DNA of 64,000 nt from Telmatactis stephensoni (Eukaryota; Cnidaria; Anthozoa; Actiniaria; Isophelliidae), in assembly GCA_029948255.1 (NCBI GenBank), contig JALIZF010001512.1, positions 124,001-188,000 on the forward strand, given 5' to 3'. Positions 20,697 through 32,748 of this stretch are shown in pieces. The first letter of the stretch is position 1; each line of letters starts with the position of its first letter. The position numbers were made by a program, and so were the translations under genes. A model generated the notes under the pieces. That model was not told the origin of the DNA, ran no database searches, and saw only the letters and a list, made by a program, of their open reading frames with translations.

Positions 20697-23600
20697 GACA
20701 CCCTCCTGAGATAAATCTAAATCCCTTTTTTCAATATTTTTCCAAAAGTTTCCAGTTTATATGATGGTGCACCCCCTCCTGAAGATAATCCTGGATCCGC
20801 CCCTGTGTATGGGTATTGCCAAGGGATACTCTGCTATACAAGCTATGTAGTTCTAAGGGTGTTGCCAAGGGATACTCTGCTATACAAGCTATGTAGTTCT
20901 AAGGGTGTTGCCAAGGGATACTCTGCTATACAAGCTATGTAGTTCTAAGGGTGTTGCCAAGGGATACTCTGCTATACAAGCTATGTAGTTCTAAGGGTGT
21001 TGCCAAGGGATACTCTGCTATACAAGCTATGTAGTTCTAAGGGTGTTGCCAAGGGATACTCTGCTATACAAGCTATGTAGTTCTAAGGGTGTTGCCAAGG
21101 GATACTCTGCTATACAAGCTATGTAGTTCTAAGGGTGTTGCCAAGAGATACTCTGCTATACAAGCTATGTAGTTCTAAGGGTGTTGCCAAGAGATACTCT
21201 GCTATACAAGCTATGTAGTTCTAAGGGTGTTGCCAAGGGATAATCTGCTATACAAGCTATGTAGTTCTAAGGGTATTACCAAGAGATACTCTGCTATACA
21301 AGCTATGTAGTTCTAAGGGTATTGCCAAGAGATAATCTGCTATACAAGCTATGTAGTTCTAAGGGTATTACCAAGAGATACTCTGCTATACAAGCTATGT
21401 AGTTCTAAGGGTGTTGCCAAGAGATACTCTGCTATACAAGCTATGTAGTTCTAAGGGTGTTGCCAAGGGATACTCTGCTATACAAGCTATGTAGTTCTAA
21501 GGGTGTTGCCAAGGGATACTCTGCTATACAAGCTATGTAGTTCTAAGGGTATTGCCAAGGGATACTCTGCTATACAAGCTATGTAGTTCTAAGGGTGTTG
21601 CCAAGGGATACTCTGCTATACAAGCTATGTAGTTCTAAGGGTGTTGCCAAGGGATACTCTGCTATACAAGCTATGTAGTTCTAAGGGTGTTGCCAAGGAG
21701 ATACTCTGCTATACAAGCTATGTAGTTCTAAGGGTGTTGCCAAGGGATACTCTGCTATACAAGCTATGTAGTTCTAAGGGTGTTGCCAAGGGATACTCTG
21801 CTATACAAGCTATGTAGTTCTAAGGGTGTTGCCAAGGGATACTCTGCTATACAAGCTATGTAGTTCTAAGGGTGTTGCCAAGGGATACTCTGCTATACAA
21901 GCTATGTAGTTCTAAGGGTGTTGCCAAGGGATACTCTGCTATACAAGCTATGTAGTTCTAAGGGTGTTGCCAAGAGATACTCTGCTATACAAGCTATGTA
22001 GTTCTAAGGGTGTTGCCAAGGGATACTCTGCTATACAAGCTATGTAGTTCTAAGGGTGTTGCCAAGGGATACTCTGCTATACAAGCTATGTAGTTCTAAG
22101 GGTGTTGCCAAGGATACTCTGCTATACAAGCTATGTAGTTCTAAGGGTGTTGCCAAGAGATACTCTGCTATACAGCTATGTAGTTCTAAGGGTGTTGCCA
22201 AGGGATACTCTGCTATACAAGCTATGTAGTTCTAAGGGTGTTGCCAAGGGATACTCTGCTATACAAGCTATGTAGTTCTAAGGGTGTTGCCAAGGGATAC
22301 TCTGCTATACAAGCTATGTAGTTCTAAGGGTGTTGCCAAGGGATACTCTGCTATACAAGCTATGTAGTTCTAAGGGTGTTGCCAAGGGATACTCTGCTAT
22401 ACAAGCTATGTAGTTCTAAGGGTGTTGCCAAGGATACTCTGCTATACAAGCTATGTAGTTCTAAGGGTGTTGCCAAGGGATACTCTGCTATACAAGCTAT
22501 GTAGTTCTAAGGGTGTTGCCAAGGGATACTCTGCTATACAAGCTATGTAGTTCTAAGGGTGTTGCCAAGGGATACTCTGCTATACAAGCTATGTAGTTCT
22601 AAGGGTGTTGCCAAGAGATACTCCGCTATACAATGCTATGGTAAGGGTGTTGCCAAGGGATACTCTGCTATACAAGCTATGTAGTTCTAAGGGTGTTGCC
22701 AAGGGATACTCTGCTATACAAGCTATGTAGTTCTAAGGGTGTTGCCAAGGGATACTCTGCTATACAAGCTATGTAGTTCTAAGGGTGTTGCCAAGGGATA
22801 CTCTGCTATACAAGCTATGTAGTTCTAAGGGTGTTGCCAAGGGATACTCTGCTATACAAGCTATGTAGTTCTAAGGGTGTTGCCAAGGGATACTCTGCTA
22901 TACAAGCTATGTAGTTCTAAGGGTAGTTGCCAAGGGATACTCTGCTATACAAGCTATGTAGTTCTAAGGGTGTTGCCAAGGGATACTCTGCTATACAAGC
23001 TATGTAGTTCTAAGGGTGTTGCCAAGGGATACTCTGCTATACAAGCTATGTAGTTCTAAGGGTGTTGCCAAGGGATACTCTGCTATACAAGCTATGTAGT
23101 TCTAAGGGTGTTGCCAAGAGATACTCTGCTATACAAGCTATGTAGTTCTAAGGGTGTTGCCAAATGATACTCTGCTATACAAGCTATGTAGTTCTAAGGG
23201 TGTTGCCAAAGGATACTCTGCTATACAAGCTATGTAGTTCTAAGGGTGTTGCCAAGGGATACTCTGCTATACAAGCTATGTAGTTCTAAGGGTGTTGCCA
23301 AGGGATACTCTGCTATACAAGCTATGTAGTTCTAAGGGTGTTGCCAAGGGATACTCTGCTATACAAGCTATGTAGTTCTAAGGGTGTTGCCAAGGGATAA
23401 TCTGCTATACAAGCTATGTAGTTCTAAGGGTGTTGCCAAGGGATACTCTGCTATACAAGCTATGTAGTTCTAAGGGTATTGCCAAGGGATAATCTGCTAT
23501 ACAAGCTATGTAGTTCTAAGGGTGTTGCCAAAGGATAATCTGCTATACACAGGGACCGCGGAGTGTAAAATCGATTGGGGGTGGGGGGGTGGTGGGCGGT

Positions 23601-26600
23601 GGGGCTAACGACCACCAAAGGTGGGAGCAACCTAGGGGGGTCTGGGGGTCTGCATACCCCCCGCCCCAGAAAATTTGAAAAAATAAGGTCCTTGGAAATG
23701 CATTTTTCAGCGTTTTGAGGGGCATTTGCTACATATCCATTCCTTTAAAGTTATGAAGATTTTTCACATTCTGGCTATAAGAAAAGGCTTTATGTTTATA
23801 TAATATGAAATATGAAACCGCGGCCCCCACTTTTTGCACCCAAAAAATTAATAATAAATGAAAAAAAAAAACAACAAAAAAAAAAACAAAGAAATATAAA
23901 AAAATCGATGATTCGGCGCTCGTACATTGTAAACACGGCTGGAAAACAAAATTTCTTTGTTGCAAAAAGTAGACAGTACTTCTACTTCGTGCAACAAAGA
24001 AAATTTGTTGCGCGCGGGGTGGTAATACGAGCAACATTTGCTCTGCAACTTGCAACGCAACAATGTTGCGCGACAAGTTGCACGATTTTGTTGCTCGTAT
24101 TACCGGGCCTTAAGGCTAAAATAACATCTTTTTGAGGCTCTCATTTAAGCTGTAAGACAAAACTAAAGGATTCCAGCTTTGTAATGATTTTGAACTAACT
24201 ATCTGGACTTTCATTTCTGGCTATAATATGAAACTAAAGAACAGAGTTTTGAAGGGCGATATCAGCTGAGCCGTTTCGGCTCTGTGAAAGGGCTAGCAGC
24301 TGACTACAAAAAAGGCTTTTTATAAGGTATTTTCTTTCAGTCTTTATCATGTCTCGTATCTGGAAGTCTACATCAATATTTGATAATATTTCAAGTTAAT
24401 AGAGCTGATTTTAGAAGATGTACTGTTTTACTAGGTGGTAACGATCAACGAGCGATTGGATGTTTCCGACTAAAAAAGCTGTAAGTTGAGAATTTTATGA
24501 CTTTATTGTACAAAAACATTAATACTCTGATAAACAAAATGATCAATAAGTTATTTTCTATTGAATCTTGAATGTTTTTATGAGTTATTCTTCAATAGGC
24601 GATATGCACTAACAGGTCACGTGACCCTATCTCCCATAAATGAAAAGCACCGTAAAAATGATCTCCAGAAATGGAAAGAGCGTCTCAATATTAGTAAAAT
24701 AGCAAAGTGTCAGCTCATAAGATGTAATACAGGACAAATGACAGTGAATATAAGATTGAAGATTTTCTTAAGATTCGTTTGGAAAAACGCGCTGGATGGC
24801 AAGCTCGTGCCATCCAACGCGTTTTCCCGAACGAATCTTAAGAAAATATCTCACCTTAAATTTGCTGCCATTTTTTCTCTCATTAATCTTATAAACTGAA
24901 ACTTTGCATTTAAACTAATATCGAGGTGCTCTTTCTATTTTTGGAGTTCATTTTGACGGTGCTTTTGATTTAGAGAAGATAGGGTCACGTGACCTGTTAG
25001 TGCATATCGCCTATTGAAGCATTTATTTTCTCCTTTTATCAATACTCTTTTGTGGGGATTTCTCGGGGATCTTTGACTCAGTGATCGATTTTAATTTCAA
25101 AAAGTCGCCAAAAACAGTATATTCTTTATATCAGCGGAATTCTACATGGATTCAGTTGTCGATATGTAATGATAGAAGTAATGATTTTTCCATGAGGTCT
25201 AAAATGTGATTGTTTTTGAATCGTCTGTTCAGAAAAATCTTTCTGCTATTTTGTTGACATTGCCCGAAAATGCCTCGTTTTCAAGTCTGTCCGCGATCTT
25301 CTTGAAAGCGGTCTCCGCATCTCGGAAATGGTTTCACTTTTCAAAGGAGATATTTTTCGAAATTCCGAGCTCGCGATCAAGTCGATAGACGGCGGGCGGC
25401 TGATCGACAACCTTGCGATTTAAATTAGCTCGATGTTCAAGTTTTCAAATACCCTGCGAGCAGAATCGTCTTTGAACCTGAAGGAGGTCAAAGAAGATTC
25501 TGCTCGCACGGTAGTTTTCAAAACGAAAAAGTGAGCCTCTTCAAGTTCGTGAGACTATAGACCACTTCACGCTGTCGGCCGCCATTTTGAATTGGGACAA
25601 ACACGCCAGAATTATTAGAAATTCCCATCACTTTGACTTCCCGTAAGTCCGCTCTGGTTTGATGGATTTTCGAAATTTAAACTTTAATAAACAGCAGCTA
25701 TGGACACCAGTTGTAGGACTGAAAATAAAAGCAATGCAAGTGTTTTAACTAATTTTTTTGAGACGCCCCGTTTTTCACGAATGGTTCTAATATTAAAATT
25801 TCGAAAATTCGTGCGCCGAATGTTTTATTTGGAAAACAAAACTGATTCTTTTTTCTCAAAAAATAGCTTTCTAATTTTCATCACAGTAAGAGTCCTAAAA
25901 AAGATCGACGCTATCTTTTCAAAAAGTACGAAATTTCGAAAATCCATAAAAAAGAGCGGAGTTACAGGAAGTCAAAGTGATGGGAATTTCTAATAATTCT
26001 GGCGTGTTTGTCCCAATTCAAAATGGCGGCCGACAGCGTGAAGTGGTCTAAAAAATTAAATGTGTTCTACTCCATGCAAAGGCTGTTAGAAAACTTTTCA
26101 TGAAATGTAAGTTATATGCTAAAACGGTGACTTGAGAGACAAAACTGTTCATTGCAAGAGCGGCCGGGACAGATCGTTTCTGGTAGAAATGATAGTCAAA
26201 ACAGGCGTTGTAACTCAGGTTCTATTTATCAACTGTGAATTTCATTCAAATGCAGGAGAGGCTAAATGGTTTTCCTTTAATTCTGCAAGTTCATTTCTTC
26301 AAAAAGTCGTAAAAAGGCCTTGCTTTTACGATTGCTTTACCGACAAAAATTCAGTGTTTAATTGCATGCGCAGAAAGCAGTGCGCGCGGACAATAGTATG
26401 CACCAACCTTAACTGACAACCAGATCCTCATAGTTTTTGCCATTTTTTTCAAACAAACATGTACTTTAATGAATGTAATATATTTAACAAATAGAACGAC
26501 GAACGGGGTGCTTAACTTGCAACATTTGCATAAAGTTTCTGCAATCGCGCACCTTAATTTCATGTCTAAAAAATGAACTTTTATCCCAACTCGGACTGAA

Positions 26601-29600
26601 AGTTTGAAGCACTTGTTCAAAACAAATATGTCAAAAATCACAACCATTTTACAGCTTTAAGGTAGTTCCGGACACTTGCTACTGCGCATCTCCCGCGCGC
26701 ATTCGAGCGCGCGCACTTTTATTAGAGAGCATTGGTATTACCGTGGGGAGTCTGGACACTAGTAAGCGAACGATTGAAAGTGAAGAAACTCTAACTTTAG
26801 TGGAGAAAAATAGCATTTTGTCATCAAAATACCGGAAAAATTTTAACTATGAAATCTTGTGTACTGTATAATGTAGGTATTCAGCCTCGAATTTTTAAAT
26901 TTGATTAATATTATTTATCGAAAAAGCCGGTGAGAAAATTGCTAAAATGGTGATATTTGGAGTTCGTTTTCAGCGTATTTTTCTCTTTTCTGCTTCTCTA
27001 ACTCTTGAAATAATACGGTGACCCCCTGTTTTATTCTTTTCATTTGAAGCTAGATATCGTATTCTTTCGATTTAGTGCGGAAAAAAAAATATTCATAGTT
27101 AAAATTGTCATGAATTTTCAACATTTTTACAATTACACACGCATATAACTCATCCGAATTGCAAGCAATTTCGCTTCTAGAATTTAATTTTCACGTCACT
27201 TTCAAAAGATTGGATGGATTTTTTATCAAGGTATGTCTCCTAGATTCAACAACTACCGTTTAATGCAGTTTTCTGTTTTTCTTTGTTAAATCCAATCGAG
27301 TAATTCGAATTTATTGACGGAATCAGATTTTCGGCAAAAACGCGCGGAAAACTGAAAAATCCCTCCTTTTTGACGCCTTATATCTCCATAACTAATACGG
27401 GGACCCCCTTCTTTTTTTTTCATTATTTGAATACCCTAACAATAAACTTCAAATGACAGAATTAAAAAAAAAATTCATTGAAGATTTGGGAAGATCCGGT
27501 ACTACCTTAATATCAATCCTTAATACTTAAAGACCAACTCAGGCATGTCGTTTTATCTCAGGAGAGAGATTTTGCAAAATTCTGATCTCACGCTGGGACG
27601 ACACGACCATCGTCTTGCATTTGGCACAACGCTTTTGATTTTCGGCACAGATCACCAGCAAGGATGTCGAGCTGCTTTGCGTATTCAAAAGGTTTGTCGG
27701 AGTGAAACCAAAACAACTGAAAAAGAGCTAAAAAAACTTGTACGTTTACAAAAAAAGTTTTGTGTGCTCATGCATTCTAAAAAGCAGTTGAATGAATTTT
27801 GTAGTTATGTTTTTTAAAATGATTTGTTACGTTTAAGGACCTAGGACAGAGCCAAAAACTGACAATTTCGTTTATGATTTCGTATTAAAAAGAGCGAGGA
27901 ACAAGAAGCAGAATCTTCATAAAACTTTAATTCTTTGTTCTGTAAAATGTATTGTGAAGATTTTTACTTTTTTTGACGTTCTTGAAAATTTCTTATCACT
28001 TTGTTCAGAAACTCATAAGGGTTTCTGCTTTGTTTTCTGGTTGGCTGCTGTGGTTGTCTTCAGTAGAGGTTTTTCTGGACTTGAAAAGCCAATTTAAAGT
28101 CAGCTCATTTTTTGACCAATCATCGTTTGTTTACATAAAATGACAGCCAATCATCAAGCGAGAAACGTTTTCTCTTTCTCCGCCCACTTTTCTCCGCCCT
28201 AATTTGCATATTGTCAAGGACGATTCAAAAATGCATTTTTGTTTATCAGTGATTCACAAATCAAAAGTGATAAATTACACAAGTTAAATTACACAAGTTT
28301 ATAATAATCCGGAGTTTTTTTCCGCGTGAATTCACTTTCAAAAAAGCCTGAACTCAGAAGTTTAGAGAGTGGAGAAAAGCCAAACTAAGTTAAAGGATTG
28401 TGATATTTGTCACTTTTGACACTTTTGTTTGGCTTCAAACTTTCAGCACGAGTTGGGACTTTTTCAGCAACGTAGAAAAGTCCCAGTGAAAAAAGATTTT
28501 ACCGACTACATTTAGACTTCGCGTTTTAGTCAACTTGTCTTTATTCATAGAGGATACCTATTTTTCGAGTCAGGATCCGAGCCAGGATCCGAGCCAGGGA
28601 TCCGAGCTAGGGACTCGATAATAGACCTACTTGAAAGATTATTTTCTAGGTTTCCAGGTGATATTTAGGAAATTTTCAGAAATTTTGCAGGTATTTTGCG
28701 ATTTATTAATAAGTGTAACTCTCGAAAAGATTTTATCGCTTGGAGAGTGACAGGAACGATATTTAACTATCCATAATTAGTAGAGGGGGACTGGTTGTCT
28801 CTCCATTAACTATGCACTATCAAAAGAATTATTTTTGGGGTCACAATCGGCAAAGTACGCACTATATTGTATTTTACTCACGAAAATACAAACATAGGGC
28901 GATCGCGTGTTTGTTTACACACCTCGAGCCCAGTGAACACATACCGTAATATTTAGAGTCAGCCGCGCATTTCACCCTTCTGCATGTGTGATGGACTGCC
29001 TGTGGTATCCTCAGTAGCCTGGCCGCGTTTCTCGGTGATTTTCCCGCCGTTTCCAGTCCGAGGAAGAAGATAAAAACTTATTCGGTATTTTGTTTCGAGT
29101 TAATTACTTTGATTACTATATTTTCGCTGGATCCTTGGACTAAAACCTTTTCTTTGTTCTTGACAAATTAAAGAGAAAAATCGCGTGTCAGGCCCAGAGA
29201 AAAAGGTAGGGACTTTTAATGAGAAAAGTGCTTTTCCTAGTTCGAAAATGTAAGCTTTACCCCGATGGAGTTTTATCGCTATTTGATTATCACGCTTGAG
29301 AGTAAACCTGCTGGTTTATAATTATTGCAGTATAAAATCTATGAAACGAGTAAGCTCACCACCATTTTTGTACTGCAGATTGTGGTCGTGGATTTGACCT
29401 GTTCGGCAAGCTTAGTGACCTGAAAAGTGAAACCATGTCTTTGTTTTTCTCCATGTGAGAACTTACCCTAAAACCTGAAGCCGCCTAGTACTTTTGTTTT
29501 AAAAGATTTTTCTGTAATGGCAGCCAATCAAGGTTGTGTGCAGCTTTTGATTAATAACCGAATTTGGCATGTCAAACTCGATTATTAATTGAACTAGACG

Positions 29601-32600
29601 CACATAGTGCGTTTACTCGTGCCCAAGTGGAATTCAGTCTGGCATGAAAATAAATCTGTTTTTAAAGCCAGTTTGGTCACGTTTTGAGTTCGGTACTGAA
29701 CGGCGGAATATTTGTCTGCTTTGCCGGCAAGCTGATTTGAACTCATGAAGGTATCGGTCTCGATCCTAAATTTCCAATTAAAAATTAAGGCATTTAGATA
29801 TGAGCTGCCTTTATGCCTGATATTTATTTAATTTTATAGCTGCTAGGGTAACAGCGGTTCACATGTTGACAAATGCCTGTACGGCATGATGTTGCAGACT
29901 CATTGTATCGTCACGAAAGCACACCGTCTTGTTTGGGTGACCTGTTTGACCTCGGTCTATTTTCTTTGATATTTTCAAGTAGCGGTTGCTTTGTAATCAT
30001 TGACTTTCTAATAGTATGTATTTTAGTTTGTACGCCAAAAAATGTCAGCCATACCATTTAATTACAGAGAACATTGAAATACATAATGTTTTTAATCGTT
30101 CCTTTTATCCTGAAAACGTGCAGTCAATGATAAGAAATTCTCAAATTTCTCCTGAGCCAGACAAGCTGTCGCTTGAGTCAAAATATATTGGAAATTAAAT
30201 CAAATTAAAAAACAGCTTAAAATGCTTCAAAACCAGAAAAAAGCATACAAAAAAAATGAAAAGATAATATTTATTACATAGTAAGGCGAAAAAACGTCCC
30301 GTTTGCTTTATACGTACGCTGCTCTAAATGATTGCCTGGGGTGCCTGTGGCTTGCCTCGTTTTCATGGCACATTCTCGACTACGACGATAGACTTATAGA
30401 TAGACTGATAGATAGAAGACGCAAACCTAGACTCGTGCCGGCCTAAAGGCCTGGGCACGAGTAAAAATACGGGCATTTCCATTAATAAAGGATTTTAACA
30501 AAAAAAAAAATTCCTCAAAATTGGTCAAATTTTGGGTATCTTACCACCTTAAAAATTAAAAGGAAATTAGATAAGATTAATATTGATTACTGGTGCTTAG
30601 AATAAAAAGCTAAATGAGCCGATCAGCAGCCTTTGATTTATGATGGTAATAGGACCGAGTGGAGTCCAATTCGGTCTGTAATCATACGAGGGATAAACAA
30701 AATTGGACGACCGCGTAGCGGGAGTCCAATTTGTTTATTTCGAGTATAATTATAGACAGAATTGGACGACACGAAGTCCTGTTACCAATTAATCATAACT
30801 ATTACAACTTCCGAGAAAAATATTTTCATGCCAATCAATGCTAAGCGCAACTAAAATGACCAAAGTTTGTTGAAAAAGCGAGAAAAATAGTGAAAAATCT
30901 CTTGAGCGCGCGTTTAATGGCGTAGCGATTACGTAACTGCGCGCGCACAAAATGCAAAATCTGATTGGCTCTGGCAACTGTCCGATTACAACTGTCCAAT
31001 TACAGCCAACTGTCCAATTACACTATCCAATTACAACCTACAGCTTGATTAGTGAAAAATAGAGCAGTCTTTCAACCAATCAGATTCAAGGAATTTGTAA
31101 TAGTTATGATTAATGGCAAAATTCCTTTTTAGCTTGAGTTTTGAAGCAATGCAAGTTAATACTATTTACATTTACCAAAACTCTTTAAATTTTTAGTTTC
31201 AGTCTTAAGCAGGGTTTAGGTATATAACACAATAATTTTTTTAAAAATATATATAGCAACATTTTTGTAATCTGTTTTAAATGTTCAAAATGTTTTTATT
31301 TTTATTTGTCAACATTTGCAGAGCTATTGAATACTCATACCATGTACGTCGCATTCCCTATGCTGATTACCGCATCAATCAAGTGATTCCTGTCATCAGA
31401 GTGGATGAATTTACTCTATCAAGGGACACTCCAAATGCTATGGACCATGTTACAAAAAACGAAGTGCGTCTATTTAGAAAGCGTTATGGGATAAAAGTAG
31501 AGTTTTTTCAAAGTGGAAAGTTAGGTAGGCTTGTTATTCTTGAGATGCCACATGTAGAAATAGAAAACGAGGCAGCGTGCTATGTTGAGTTATAGAAGCA
31601 CTTGGGAATTGTTCATCGGCTATGCCTTGTGCTTCTCCTAACACTTCTCGAGTCTTCTTACAATTCCCACATGCTAATACAATTGAAGTTTTATTTCCTT
31701 TTTTGTTGGAGAAAGTTGAGTAAATAGATGCTCCAGGGTAAGATCTCATAAGCCTGGTTTTCACTTGCGTCGGAATCGGAATCGGAATCGGAATCGGAGT
31801 CATAAACAGTTCATAAAAGTGAAAACCGATCGTCATAAGCGGAATCGGAATCCGAAGCAGAAGCCTCGATTAGATGTTTTTACTTTAGAGAGGACCTGGA
31901 GAACACCATTGCGATTGGTTGTCTGCTTCTGCTTCCGATTCCGATTCCGATATTCTGGTTTCCACTTATCATAAGGATCGGAAACGCAATCGGAGTCGGA
32001 AGAAAATGGAAACCTTCCGATTCTTCCGATTCCGATTCAGACGCGCTTATGACTCCGATTCCGACTCCGTTTTCTGGTTTTCACTTCGTCTTAAGTCGCT
32101 TATGACTCCGATTCCGACTCCGATTCCGACTCCGACGTGAGTGAAAACCAGGCTTAAGGCTGAGCAAAAGAGAACTCGAAACGGGAGTATTTTTGATACT
32201 CTCAAGTAAACTATGTTGATGTGGCGTGAGCTCCTCTCTTCCCGTTGTCCCACTCTTGAATATATACTGACCAAATACACTGCTGAACTGTTTGGGATGT
32301 CATGGTTTGCCTTGGGAGGCATGGTCGGCTGGGTGTTGAGAGCACTAGCCTTAATGTGAATTGAGTTTGATGTGTTGTGCTCTAAAATCAACTTGAGTTG
32401 AGCGATGTATGTAAAATATTTAATGTAGAGGTAGTGAGTGTGAGTGCCAGCAGAAGAATAGCGACTATGTGGATCTGCTGTAGAAGATCATTCATTCATT
32501 CATCCATCCACCCAACCACCCACCCACCCACCCACCCACTCACTCACTCACTCACTCACTCGCTCACTCACGCACGCATGTACGCATGCACTCACACTCA

Positions 32601-32653
32601 CTCACTCACTCACTCACTCATTTATTTATATATTTATTTATATATATATATAT

Positions 32654-32748
<95 letters not shown>

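Noticed and set aside
20811..23549. CRISPR-like array
   Set aside because: Units are directly tandem with no unique spacers, in animal intron DNA with spliced genes on both sides.
23812..24135. Overlapping frames on both strands of 107-115 codons
   Set aside because: They span A/T homopolymers and a palindrome; lysine or phenylalanine runs only.
27545..27817. 90-codon frame in P2X intron 5 as an exon
   Set aside because: No known domain, and exon 5 and exon 6 of P2X already join in perfect phase.
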